35,810 bases of DNA from the NCBI GenBank assembly GCA_009602735.1, contig WELA01010671.1, positions 324,348 to 360,157 of the forward strand, written 5' to 3'. The notes beneath the pieces are model-generated. The model had not been told where the DNA came from. It made no database searches and worked only from the letters and a program-made list of their open reading frames with translations. This stretch comes from Mesotaenium endlicherianum (taxonomy: Eukaryota; Streptophyta; Zygnematophyceae; Zygnematales; Mesotaeniaceae). The first letter of the stretch is position 1. Each line of letters begins with the position of its first letter. Shown one piece after another: positions 1 through 9,055 of this stretch. The position numbers and the translations under genes were made by a program.

Positions 1-130
1 CCACCCACCCACTCACCCACCCCGACACACCTACCCACTGACCCACTCAGATACACACACACGCACACACTAACACACACGCACAAACACACACACACAC
101 ACACCAACACACCCGCACATGCACACGCAC
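1..130 (+). repeat. CA-rich tract (GU-rich on the CTF4 transcript)
   Basis: Imperfect CA/CCCA repeats on the plus strand. On the minus strand this is the beginning of the CTF4 intron after the exon ending at 131, so the 5' splice site GTGCGT runs straight into GT repeats. Confidence 0.85.
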
Positions 131-915
131 CCGCAAGCGCCGACGGCGGGGCTGTGGGGGACTCCATGTGCGAGGGCACGGGCGCGTCCCACAGGGAGAA
201 CCGCCCCTGCATGTCCAGGACGGTGAGTGCGTTGCCCACGGGGCGCCACACGAGGCCGCATACGTCAGCGTCCGCCTTCCAGCTGGCGAGGTCCTGGCGC
301 GTCTCGGCGTCCCACAGGAGCACCTGCCTGTCCTCGCCAGCTGTCGCCAGGTAGCGCCCGCTGGGTGACCAGGCTAGCGTCACCACGCACTCCGTGTGGG
401 CTCCCTGCAGTCCGCGGTCCGATTTGAACGATGTGTCAGACAAGTGGGCGAGCGCGGGGGAGCACGTGCACAAGGACACAGACACACGCAGAGAAAGGAA
501 GAGAGGGAGGAAATTACACCTGACTTGAGAAGAAAGTGCACACATATGTACATGCACACGCATGTGCATATGTATGTCCATGTATACCTATGTATATCTA
601 TGTATATCTATGTATATCCAGGGACCCAATGAGCGCAGACAGACACACGCGCGCACACACGGGCACACACGCATACATGTGCACCCACCCGAGGACATGC
701 AAGTGCACACGCACACACACGCACGCACACGCACGCACCTTGAAGCAGTGGGTCTTCTCGGCCGTGTCGCGGTCGAACAGCACCACGCCTTTGTCCACTC
801 TCCCGGGCACCGCCACGGCGCCGCCGTCGGGGTGCCAGGCGACCGTGTTGCGCCTCGCCAGGCTGCTGTCGGCCTTCGGCGCCACCCTGTGAAGCGTGTG
901 GATGGCCTGCAGACA

Positions 916-951
<36 letters not shown>

Positions 952-3059
952 ATGTTTACTCGGGAGTGAGTCGCCCCCCTGAGCTGGCGGCGGTGTGAGG
1001 GGTTGCCTGAATGAGCTGGACACAAAGTTCAGCACCATGGTGACACCAGCGTACCCTCCCCATGTCATATCCACACGTGTGTTCTTGCAAATGTATGTCC
1101 AGACATATCTGTATGTGTAGGCGCATGCATGCGACATGAGGATATGGGGCATATGGTCCTACTTAATCCCGCCCTCCCCGTGCACCAGTCCAACGAATAG
1201 TAATCAGCACCGCACTCTTCATTAGCATACACCTTGGTGGGAGTGGACTACATGAACACTAAACTGCACCACCTGCACCAGGTGACCCTGAGCCTACATA
1301 GGACCCCACACAGATGCACAGGACTCCTGCAACAGCCGGGGGGGGGCGGGGNGGAAAGAAGTAGCAGACCTTTCAAGAAGATAATAGGATTACAGTGCGT
1401 GTCAGTAACCGCCAGCCCACAGCTAGGCTCCCCAGCTGAGGGGGTGAGGGAGGGTCGAACAAGGGTCTCAAGCGAGGGGTCAAACCAGGGTCAAAGAAGG
1501 GTCAAACGAGGTTAAATCGAGGGCCAAACAAGGGCAGAGCAGAGCTGTCGAGGCGGGGATGCGTGCTCTCACCCGGCCCGAGGAGATCTCCCAGTAGATG
1601 ACGGTGCCGTCCGCGTCGGCCGACGCGAGGAACTCGTTCTTGGGATCAAACGCCAGGCTCAGCACCGCCCCGTCGTGCCCCTGTCGTTCATTTTCACGAC
1701 GAGGAAGAGGAGGAGGAGGAGGAGGAGGAGCATGCAGGGAGCTACTCTATTAGATCACGAGCCCAGCCATTTGTTCCCCAGAGGCACAGCCCCGTTGTGC
1801 CCCTGCAGTGTTTCCCACCAGGGGGGAGGGGCACGCAGGAGGAGCACGCGTGCTAAGGGAGCCTTAGAATGAGAGGCCCGGTCGGATGTTCCCTTGGTGC
1901 ACAGCAAGGGAGTAGCGCTGGATCCGAGGCTCAGTCGACAGGTCCCCTGGTGCACAGGAGCGGAGCCTTTGGATCAGGGGCTCAATCAATTGCTCCCCTG
2001 GTGCACGGCAGCAGAGCCTTGTGCCTCCTCCTGCCCCACTCTGCGCTTCTACCTGGGACCATGAGTCCGCTCGTGGGATCATCAGGCGTGCTACTCTGCT
2101 ATGATATGAGGGCACAGCCCTGGAGATTGTGAAGGGAGCTGTCCTCTCTAGAGAGAGCGCGAGAGAGGGAATAGAGAGTACAACTAAGTGACGAAGGACT
2201 ACAAAGGCCCGAGTGTGTCTATGGACGGGCCGTGGCATCACAGCGTACGGTGCAGGCAAGCTGATTGGCAATTGCCGGCAAGATGATATGCTCGTGGGCT
2301 GCCACATAGGCACAGTATGCGAAGCTTGGAAGACTAGTGTGGGTGGTGGCGTGTGCAGAACGGACCTTCAGGACGCGTATGATGGAGGAGTCAACGGTGC
2401 TGATCAGCTTGATGCCCTCGTCGTCGCCGGCTGCAGCCAGCATGCCGCCGCTCACACTGAAGGCAAGGGACCTGATGGGAAGAGTGAAGCGTGTGACATT
2501 GGCCTCAAATCTTGCATCTGCATGCAATGGTGGGGCAAGCATTCGCAAATGGTCAGCAGCAGGCAGAGAGCCCCAAGAACAGCGCTTTAAATTTGCGATG
2601 TCAGCCGCTGAGAAGTTGCTGCCAAAGTCGCAAGTGTGAAGGTTGCCTGAAGTTTGCCTGTCAGCTACCGGCACAAGAAGTTCTACTGCTGACAACTCTG
2701 CTGGTTTGGCGCTGCCGCTAGTTCTGCGGAGCCGCTAGTCTGTCGCAGCAGGGCAGCAGCTCACCAGGGTAGAGATAGAACTTCACTGTGTGGTCTTGTC
2801 CGCCAGAGGCAAACTTGAGGCCGTTGGGACTCATTGCCAACACGGTCACGGGCTGGTTGTGATCATAGAGAGTCTCTATCAGACTGCATTCCTCCTCGCC
2901 TTCCCTCGGAAGCTCGTATATTTTGACCTGCCCGTCTTGCCCGGCAGTGAGCAGATGGGTCCCTTCATTATCATACACAGCACTACACAGACCCTGACTG
3001 TGAGCCTCAGTGCACAAGTGGCCCCCACCCTTCCGCTTAGATGGGCCTGATGATGCCAT
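131..3059 (-). CDS. CTF4: CTF4/WDHD1 (EOL1-like) N-terminal WD40 domain, 3' part beyond window
   Basis: Five exons read on the minus strand: 3059-2765, 2517-2366, 1680-1573, 906-739, 404-131. Codon phases agree at every junction (1, 0, 0, 0, then open at phase 1), giving 332 residues before the window ends. The start ATG at 3059 precedes a charged stretch and the first blade, as in plant homologues. The joined protein is a run of WD40 blades with typical cores: LLTAGQDGQVKIYE, LKFASGGQDHTVKFY, GMLAAAGDDEGIKL, GHDGAVLSLAFDPKNEFLAS, TVIYWE, RYLATAGEDRQVLLWD. The TRFTLPIRSLAF stretch is typical of the CTF4/AND-1 family. In known members this propeller is followed by a SepB domain (and an HMG box in animals and many plants), expected left of base 131. 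CTF4 links the CMG helicase to DNA polymerase alpha in the nucleus; Arabidopsis EOL1 also associates with Polycomb factors. Donors are canonical except exon 2, which uses the weaker GTCCGT. Family assignment is confident; exact exon edges are inferred. Confidence 0.93.
636..738 (+). repeat. CA/CACG-rich tract against a splice donor
   Basis: Dense CA, CACG and CACA repeats. On the minus strand the tract begins with the GTGCGT donor of the CTF4 exon ending at 739, so donor and repeat are continuous. It lies in the 405-738 intron. Confidence 0.85.
913..949 (+). repeat. (CA)n microsatellite just upstream of a splice acceptor
   Basis: About 15 nearly perfect CA units. On the minus strand this is (GT)n followed by GAGTGTCTGCAG, the acceptor of the CTF4 exon that starts at 906. 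The repeat sits where a pyrimidine tract would normally be. Confidence 0.9.
1701..1730 (+). repeat. (GGA)n / (TCC)n trinucleotide tract
   Basis: Purine-rich GAGGAA(GAG)n tract in CTF4 intron 2 (1681-2365), about 20 bases from the acceptor at 1681-1682. On the transcript it is a C/U-rich stretch, but a spacer holding AAAATGAACGAC separates it from the AG. Confidence 0.8.
1784..1805 (-). other. Intronic near-copy of a CTF4 exon start (decoy acceptor)
   Basis: On the minus strand, CTGCAG is followed by GGGCACAACGGGGCTGTGC, matching 17 of 19 bases of the true exon 3 start at 1680 (GGGCACGACGGGGCGGTGC). Both encode the WD40 signature G-H-[ND]-G-A-V. Read as an exon it continues in the correct frame for about ten more codons and then stops, so its use would truncate the protein. 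It looks like a small duplication of the exon edge, but there is no evidence it is spliced. Confidence 0.6.
1891..2045 (+). repeat. Imperfect tandem repeat, about 52-bp unit, three copies
   Basis: The motif CCC[TC]TGGTGCAC recurs at 1891, 1944 and 1995, followed by related sequence (GGAGCC or AGAGCC, GATC, GGCTCA). The repeat lies in CTF4 intron 2 beside the decoy exon edge. The minus strand stays open across it and yields a weakly repeated peptide (E-P-x-I-Q-R), which I take as incidental. Confidence 0.65.
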
Positions 3060-3755
3060 GCCTTAAAAGGCTTCAGTGGTGAATTATAGAGTGCGGCAGT
3101 ACGCTTGCTAAGAGCTGTCTGCTCGACAGAATCTATGTTAAATCTTGCACACCAGATGTATGCCGCTCACATTCAACCATACATAATATGAGCATAAGAG
3201 AAGCTTTACAAGACAAAACACCTGCTGCGACATGCATTGCTACCACATGGACTTAGAACGTGTCGAAGAAAGACCTTCACCCAGCATAACATTTGGGAGG
3301 GGTACATTTTGCCTGAAATTCCCAAAAAGGGGTACGTTTTGAGCGCCAACTTCTTTTGAATCTCAGTCCTGGATTTCGCTCCAATCCGATAAGGCGCGAG
3401 CGTGTGCATCTGTCATAAACTTTTGAGCACGAGCTGCCACGGCGTCGGCCAGCGTTGGCCATCCGGTAACGAATCAAAGTGTAAACATCAAAGACCTGAA
3501 CCTTGACCTTGTTGACAGGTAAATGTGACCTGCTGTCGGTAGTCAAGTCAAATGGTCGAAATTGGTCCAAAGAGGTCAAAAGCAAGTCTCGCTCATCCGT
3601 TGCTTACAAATTGCAAAAGATCACATTTTCCCATTCACACTCCTGTAATTCGAAGACTGGATCGACCAAGATTCGCACTCACGGGTGCTCACGGATGCAA
3701 CTGGGTGCACCCACGACCTTTCGAATTCTACGACTGTTCGGTTAATACTGCCTAA
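3060..3755. other. CTF4 upstream/5' region, no gene seen
   Basis: Contains only short open frames with no recognisable protein. Two near-copies of GGGGTAC[AG]TTTTG occur at about 3300 and 3328. It should hold the CTF4 promoter and 5' leader, but I see no convincing TATA box. Confidence 0.5.
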
Positions 3756-5457
3756 CAGTGCGGTCCCATTGAGCAGAATTTGCATTACCAATGTTGCACT
3801 CAAAACTCGAAGTTACTTGCGCGTCTCTCGGCTATCTTTCATTCGTCAATCAAGATATATTTTGATTCCCAATGATAACCAAATGGGAGAATTACGAAAC
3901 TACCCCTCCCAACTTTCATGATTACAAAATCTACCCCTGTTACCAAACTAATTACAAACCCTCGCGCATGTAAATGGCGTCCACGTAGGCCTTACACGAA
4001 CAAATGACGTGCCACACGAATTCGCACAAAACCCCACCTAACACTCCCTTTTCTCTTTCGTTTGCAACTGGTTTTCAAAATCTGCCATAATCACACTTTT
4101 AACTGACCCACCATAACGAAACAAAGTGCCCAACGACGCCAAAAAATTGGTCCCTCTTATTTTTTTCACCTATTTCTTGCATCTTCATTTTCGAAACCCT
4201 GTATGTTCACATACTATATTCATCTCATTCACTGTTATTTCGCATAGCAACGGAGTCACAACAAGCTAAGTGTAGAGGCCTAGCAAAGGGGTAAGTTTTT
4301 AATGGCACATTGCTGTTGAGGATGCTTCTGGCTATTACTTCCTCTTTCTAAGCATGCCGCGCCGTTTCTAACTGCGCATCCATGGGAACTGAAGGACATT
4401 AATTACACTCGTGTTTAAGTGGAGAAAGAATGCAGAGGTAGTATGCAAGTTCACCCCCTTACCTCCATCCACCTACATGTATCCAGCATAAGAAGTATCT
4501 TGTTGGAGCAATGTGTTAGGCCTTGGGTTTGCATCCCTTTTCTGCTATATTTGGTAAGCACTGTGTATACAAGGAGAGGCATTTTATTTCCTTGTTTGTG
4601 TACCATAACGACAAAAGAGTATAATAAAGGCAGGGAGCGAGGTAGCGAGAAGAGAGTGCGCCCAAAATTTGGCGTCTGTGGGCAGTGTGGACGTGATGGT
4701 GGGTCAGTTAAAAGTGTGATTATGGCAGATTTCTGAAACCAGTTGCAAACGAAAGAGAAAAGGGAGTGTCAGGTGGGGTTTCGTGCGAATTCGTGTGGCA
4801 CGTCATTTGTTCGTGTAAGATCTACGTGGACGCCATTAACATGCGCGAAGGGTAGTTTTGTAATTAGTTTGAAAACAGGGGTAGATTTTGTAATTATGAA
4901 AGTTGGGAGGGATAGTTTTGTAATTCTCCCTAACCAAATTCCCACAGGTTCGTCGCGTTTCCAACCCAAAACAAACCCAAAGTTCAACCATTGCCTCCAG
5001 AGGTTCCGGATGTGAGTTTTTTCGGAGATATCCACTTTTTTGGAAATCTCCACTTTTTCAAAAAAACTCACTCCAGAAACCCAAGAACCTCATTGGTCCC
5101 AAGAACACACGTATGTTCGCGAATCCAGGCCGCCCGAATCTCCTCCCAGTGTCTAGTTGTTTTTCGCACTTACCAAACTCGGCCACAATGCAATTACAAT
5201 TCATTTTAAATTTTTTGAAATGCTTCTTGAACTGCCTAAACACCAAAAGAGCACTCGGATTCAGATGCCCGTCATTGTTGGTATCTCGCGGAGGTCACGG
5301 CGCAGATCAGCATCGACGAAAGGGGTCTTAATGAAGGGGGTACTCGGTGGTTTCACTTGAACCTAAGATTGACCCAAAAAAGCTCTGACAAGGCCTACGA
5401 AGTTTGGGTCACTTTCACCTGAATATGACCCAAAAAAAGCTCAATGGGATCGCACTG
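3756..5457. mobile_element. PIF/Harbinger-like TIR element (non-autonomous), host of a nested insertion
   Basis: The ends are inverted repeats CAGTGCGGTCCCATTGAGC (3756-3774) and its complement at 5439-5457, 18 of 19 bases matching. A direct TAA lies on each side (3753-3755 and 5458-5460). A 3-bp TWA target duplication is typical of PIF/Harbinger. Without the 1,046-bp insertion and its duplicated 9 bp, the element would be about 647 bp and holds no transposase. The right part has an AT-rich hairpin (about 5014-5070: GAGTTTTTTC... paired with ...AAAAAAACTC, with GGAGAT/ATCTCC inside) and two related copies of a GACCCAAAAAAGCTC block near 5370 and 5430. The superfamily is inferred from the ends only. 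Confidence 0.6.
3885..4930. mobile_element. Mutator-like (MULE) non-autonomous element with ~260-bp TIRs
   Basis: The left arm (3885 to about 4147) and right arm (about 4672-4930) are inverted copies with high identity by eye; both start GGGAGAATTAC and share the complement of blocks such as GACGTGCCACACGAATTCGC. A perfect 9-bp direct duplication TAACCAAAT flanks the element (3876-3884 and 4931-4939). Long TIRs plus a 9-bp duplication are the classic signature of Mutator-like elements. The roughly 520-bp core shows no transposase, so the copy depends on an autonomous partner elsewhere. High arm similarity suggests a fairly recent insertion. Confidence 0.85.
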
Positions 5458-6487
5458 TAAGTACAACATTTGTTTTCGCTCCATTTTTTTTTTTGCCTTG
5501 CTATATACAATGGCATAGTAGTTTATGATAAAAATCAACACCTTAGGGCCAATTTACATTGCCAAATTTATAGTGCTACATTGTCGTCGTTCATGGAATT
5601 GATTTCTTGGTGATTCAATCGCAAGCTCACTTTTTCAACAGCAAATGACCAGAATTACGACTTTGGTTGACACTGATGCCACCACTTTGCTATTTTATCG
5701 ACGTCGATCCTAGTTTTACCTTGATGCGCCTCGATCGCAGTGGCAATTAAAGAACCTAAATTGACATCATGAGGCCATTTGAGTTTCATTTTGTAATGGC
5801 AAGAATTGTTCATTATTCAATCTAGATAATGACTTGACTCAATAGCAATGATCCGCACGCAAAAAGCCTATTTTCGCCATCACTATAGATTATTTGTGAT
5901 TCCATCGTGTATAAAATTTTCAGAATTGTAGAACTAACCAATTTTGAAGTCTTTGATTTATAATGAGCACGTGTACTCCCTGTTCCATTGCGTTTGACAT
6001 GTACACCCGTGTATTTTGCACGTTCGCACGAGAAGGTAGCAAGTGACTGTTGATTCCTGAAAATGCATTAGAGGGTCATTTGCATTTTTTTCTTTTGTGT
6101 GTACTTTTGCTTCTATGTGAGTCAATTGGATAGCAAGCGGACTGCCAAAGCGCTCTGTAAACTACAAAACTTCTCGTTCTTTGAAATCCACAGACCCCTT
6201 GTACCGCCGGGTACACTTGGATATAGTTGCAATGAATAGCAGCGGTCGTTTTTGTAAGCCAGCCCTAAAGCATTGTAAACCATTATTTTTTGTCAATATT
6301 TATATTGGAGGGCCGCTCTACTTCCCGGTACAATAAAGTACATTTGAATTGGACAGCGGAGGTTATTTTAGGCCACTAAACTGGCCCTCAGTCCCACATA
6401 GTTTCAACAATACAATTGGACACCAGGTGTGCACAAGCCAAGACAACCACTAGCAACCGAGTCAGAAACGACCAGTCACAAAGTACT
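5458..6487. other. AT-rich spacer, nothing recognised
   Basis: AT-rich sequence with stops in all frames, no long open frame, no RNA gene and no obvious repeat. Confidence 0.5.
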
Positions 6488-6495
6488 AATCAAAT

Positions 6496-6926
6496 CATGG
6501 GGTGCTAACTGTCACAACGTGTCCCAAAATATTGATTGTTTTCGCAAACTTTGCAAGTGCGTCCGCCGAAATCCTTGCCTCATTGATTTCGAGCGCAGCG
6601 TTCAATGTATACGCAGTGCGGTATACGCAGTGCGGTGTATGAATGCGAACAATTGAGTTTTGGCGCAACAACCTCGACAAAAGCGCCAATAGTTGTATTA
6701 TATTGACAATTATCACATCATATGTGGTCGGATATATCACAGAGATGGCAATGGAATTGATTCTTGGTGCAATGTCGTTAGACCTTTTGAAATAAGTCAC
6801 CACAATTCGTCAATATTGAATTTCTTCGCACAAAAGCAAGAATTATTGAAAAAAATCGTCAACCAAGAATACTTTGATTCTTTTCGCCAACAGGCCCCGT
6901 CAGATGAAAAGAGTTAGCACCCCATG
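6496..6926. mobile_element. hAT-like MITE, 431 bp
   Basis: Perfect 15-bp terminal inverted repeats: CATGGGGTGCTAACT at 6496-6510 and its complement at 6912-6926. A perfect 8-bp target duplication AATCAAAT occurs at 6488-6495 and 6927-6934. An 8-bp duplication with short TIRs fits the hAT superfamily. The interior is non-coding and includes a short direct repeat (GTATACGCAGTGCG twice near 6607-6634). The size and lack of a transposase make it a MITE. Confidence 0.8.
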
Positions 6927-6934
6927 AATCAAAT

Positions 6935-9055
6935 AAGGTCGTGCCTTGTTTCCAGATGCTGACTAATTGTGACAACTACCTGTCACTCGTTTTTTGGAAG
7001 TCCGCCTAATTTCATACTTGCTGGACCAGTGCTGGACCATGCTGGACTGTGCTGGACCATACTGGACTTTTTGCAACCATTTTGACCAGGTTTGAAGGAC
7101 GCTCCATCTTGGTCTACAAATTCAACTGTCTGGTGCCACTAGAGCAGCTGGGTGCGGCTAGGTCCAGCGCATTTTCGTGTTACTCACATGGTCCGCCCGC
7201 ATATTTGTCGCAACGCTTTACAATTGTTAAACATTAAGAAAGACGGCATCAAAAATGCCAGCTGCCGTTTTCTAGTTTCTTTGATAGTCGTGGCCAGCAT
7301 GTTGGCACCAGCTAGAACCAGCGAGAAGTACCCCTTCAAAAAGTTCAGCTTTAACCCTGAAGGCTGTTGATCTTAACCCAACAGGTGGCACAACGAGACT
7401 TGCTCGGCATTCATGGTCTCATATGGTCTCAGCTGGCGCGAGTTGGGGGCCGGGGCTGGATACATCCATGTATATTGATTCTGACGTGCTGCAGGAGTAT
7501 GTTAAGTTCACTTTCTTGTCATTAATGTCACAAATGACGCAAATGTGTGTCGTGAAAATCTTTAGACGAAGTTGTGATGGTGGCTTCGGGACGCCACCTT
7601 GATGATGAAAGATTACTGTAGCACGAAGTCAGCTGGAGCCTTTCCGTTGCTTTCGGCTCACGGAAGAGTCAGAAAGCTGTTTGAATGTACTTGGACACAC
7701 TCGAGCACAGTCGAGATTGACTTGGATGCAGAATCGGGGAGTCCACTACGGGCTAAATTCGAATCGTCTTGAATCTCAAGTCCCGAGTCCCGAGTCACGA
7801 CTCCCGAACGGTCCGCCCGCACGCACCTGAAGCGCAAAAACTGAAAAAAATCTGTAATTTAACTTGCCATGAGAACCGTCCGTGCCGGATGAATCGACGA
7901 TAGAAGATGAATAATGATGAGGACCACCTGTCAGCTTCTGGCGTCTGAACACTTCTGAACAACAAGCTTCCCACCTGCCCCACGCAAGTCAGCTCGATCC
8001 AGCTTACGCCATTGGGAAATGGCGCGTATCGTCACGTGCCCGCAACTGTAAATTGCGAGAAGGAACCAGATGGATGCAGATGGACGAGCTTCCAGCACAA
8101 GGGCACAAGCGGTTCTGGTGTGCTGTGCTGGTTATCAAGTCAACTACAACGTTGCGGCAAACCTATTCGTTTTATTGATTGTCCTTCTTCCTTGATTTCT
8201 TAAGGTCTGTGGCAGATGGGGACTGATAGTATGTGACGATTCTTTTGATTGACAAGATGATTGATTGGAGGAGGTGAATATTTGTTGCAAACATGGCGCA
8301 TGAATAGTGTATCTGGATTGGTGAGAAGCTGGCTGTTAGTTACGAACCTCAAAGCAGAAGTTGAGAAGATACTTGTTATCGCACATCAGTAATTGGAGAA
8401 GAAGGTCCAAGGAAGACACTATCGGGTATGCTAATGTCTGACTTTCTATGACAGTACTTTGTGCTAGCATGCAACCCAGCATAAGTCACACTCGAATGGC
8501 TGCGATGCCATTTTGTGACAGAGATTGTGTTGTTCGGGAGTTATTGTTGCAAACAAATTGGTCGCCATAGGAAGTTTAATTTGTTCTTAGCCAGTACCTC
8601 AACTGTATTCTTTTTATCAATGTCTTGTTTCACCATTTCAGGAGCATATGGGTAGTCCCTTCCATGATTGCTTTCTTCGCAGTTCCTATCTTGGAAATGC
8701 GGAGGGTACAGGAGGATTAGCGTCGAGGCGTGATGTTCATTACGGGTTCTGCTAGGGTTAAGTTTGAGGATGTCGACGCAACATCTCACCTTCTGAATGA
8801 TTCTGGGTGTTTTGGGGGAGTCCTTCTGATTGCTAACGAAATTTCTCGGTCTAGAAGATGAAGTTGATGCTTGCTTTTGAGGTTGTGTCAGCACATGTTT
8901 GATCTGGTTCATGCAGCTGGGCCGTGCATCAATGTTCATCCGCTCGACGTTGACGACGATGTTGATGCATGATGATTCATGGTTGAGCAGAGATATCTCC
9001 CGGTCTACCGGCACTGTTGGCACACATTGTGCAGGAGTTAGGGTCAGGACTCATG
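6935..9055. other. RSH upstream region / 5' leader, no gene supported
   Basis: No recognisable protein. A 160-codon frame on the minus strand (9023-8541) shows no domain or low-complexity bias and overlaps the expected RSH leader, so it is left out. The last several hundred bases probably include the RSH promoter and 5' leader, perhaps with a leader intron, but no element could be placed with confidence. Confidence 0.4.
7020..7068 (+). repeat. Short tandem repeat, ~10-bp unit
   Basis: Five consecutive variants of GCTGGACCAT (GCTGGACCAGT, GCTGGACCAT, GCTGGACTGT, GCTGGACCAT, ACTGGACTTT). It is not coding and has no spacers, so it is a minisatellite. Confidence 0.75.

Noticed and set aside
588..1152. 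Long open frames rich in Cys-Val or His-Thr
   Set aside because: They are translations of CA/GT repeats; the real CTF4 exon lies within on the minus strand.
7020..7068. Possible CRISPR-like array
   Set aside because: Units are about 10 bp with no spacers, and the genome is eukaryotic.
8541..9023. 160-codon open frame on the minus strand upstream of RSH
   Set aside because: No domain, no coding bias or neighbouring exon support, and it overlaps the expected RSH leader.
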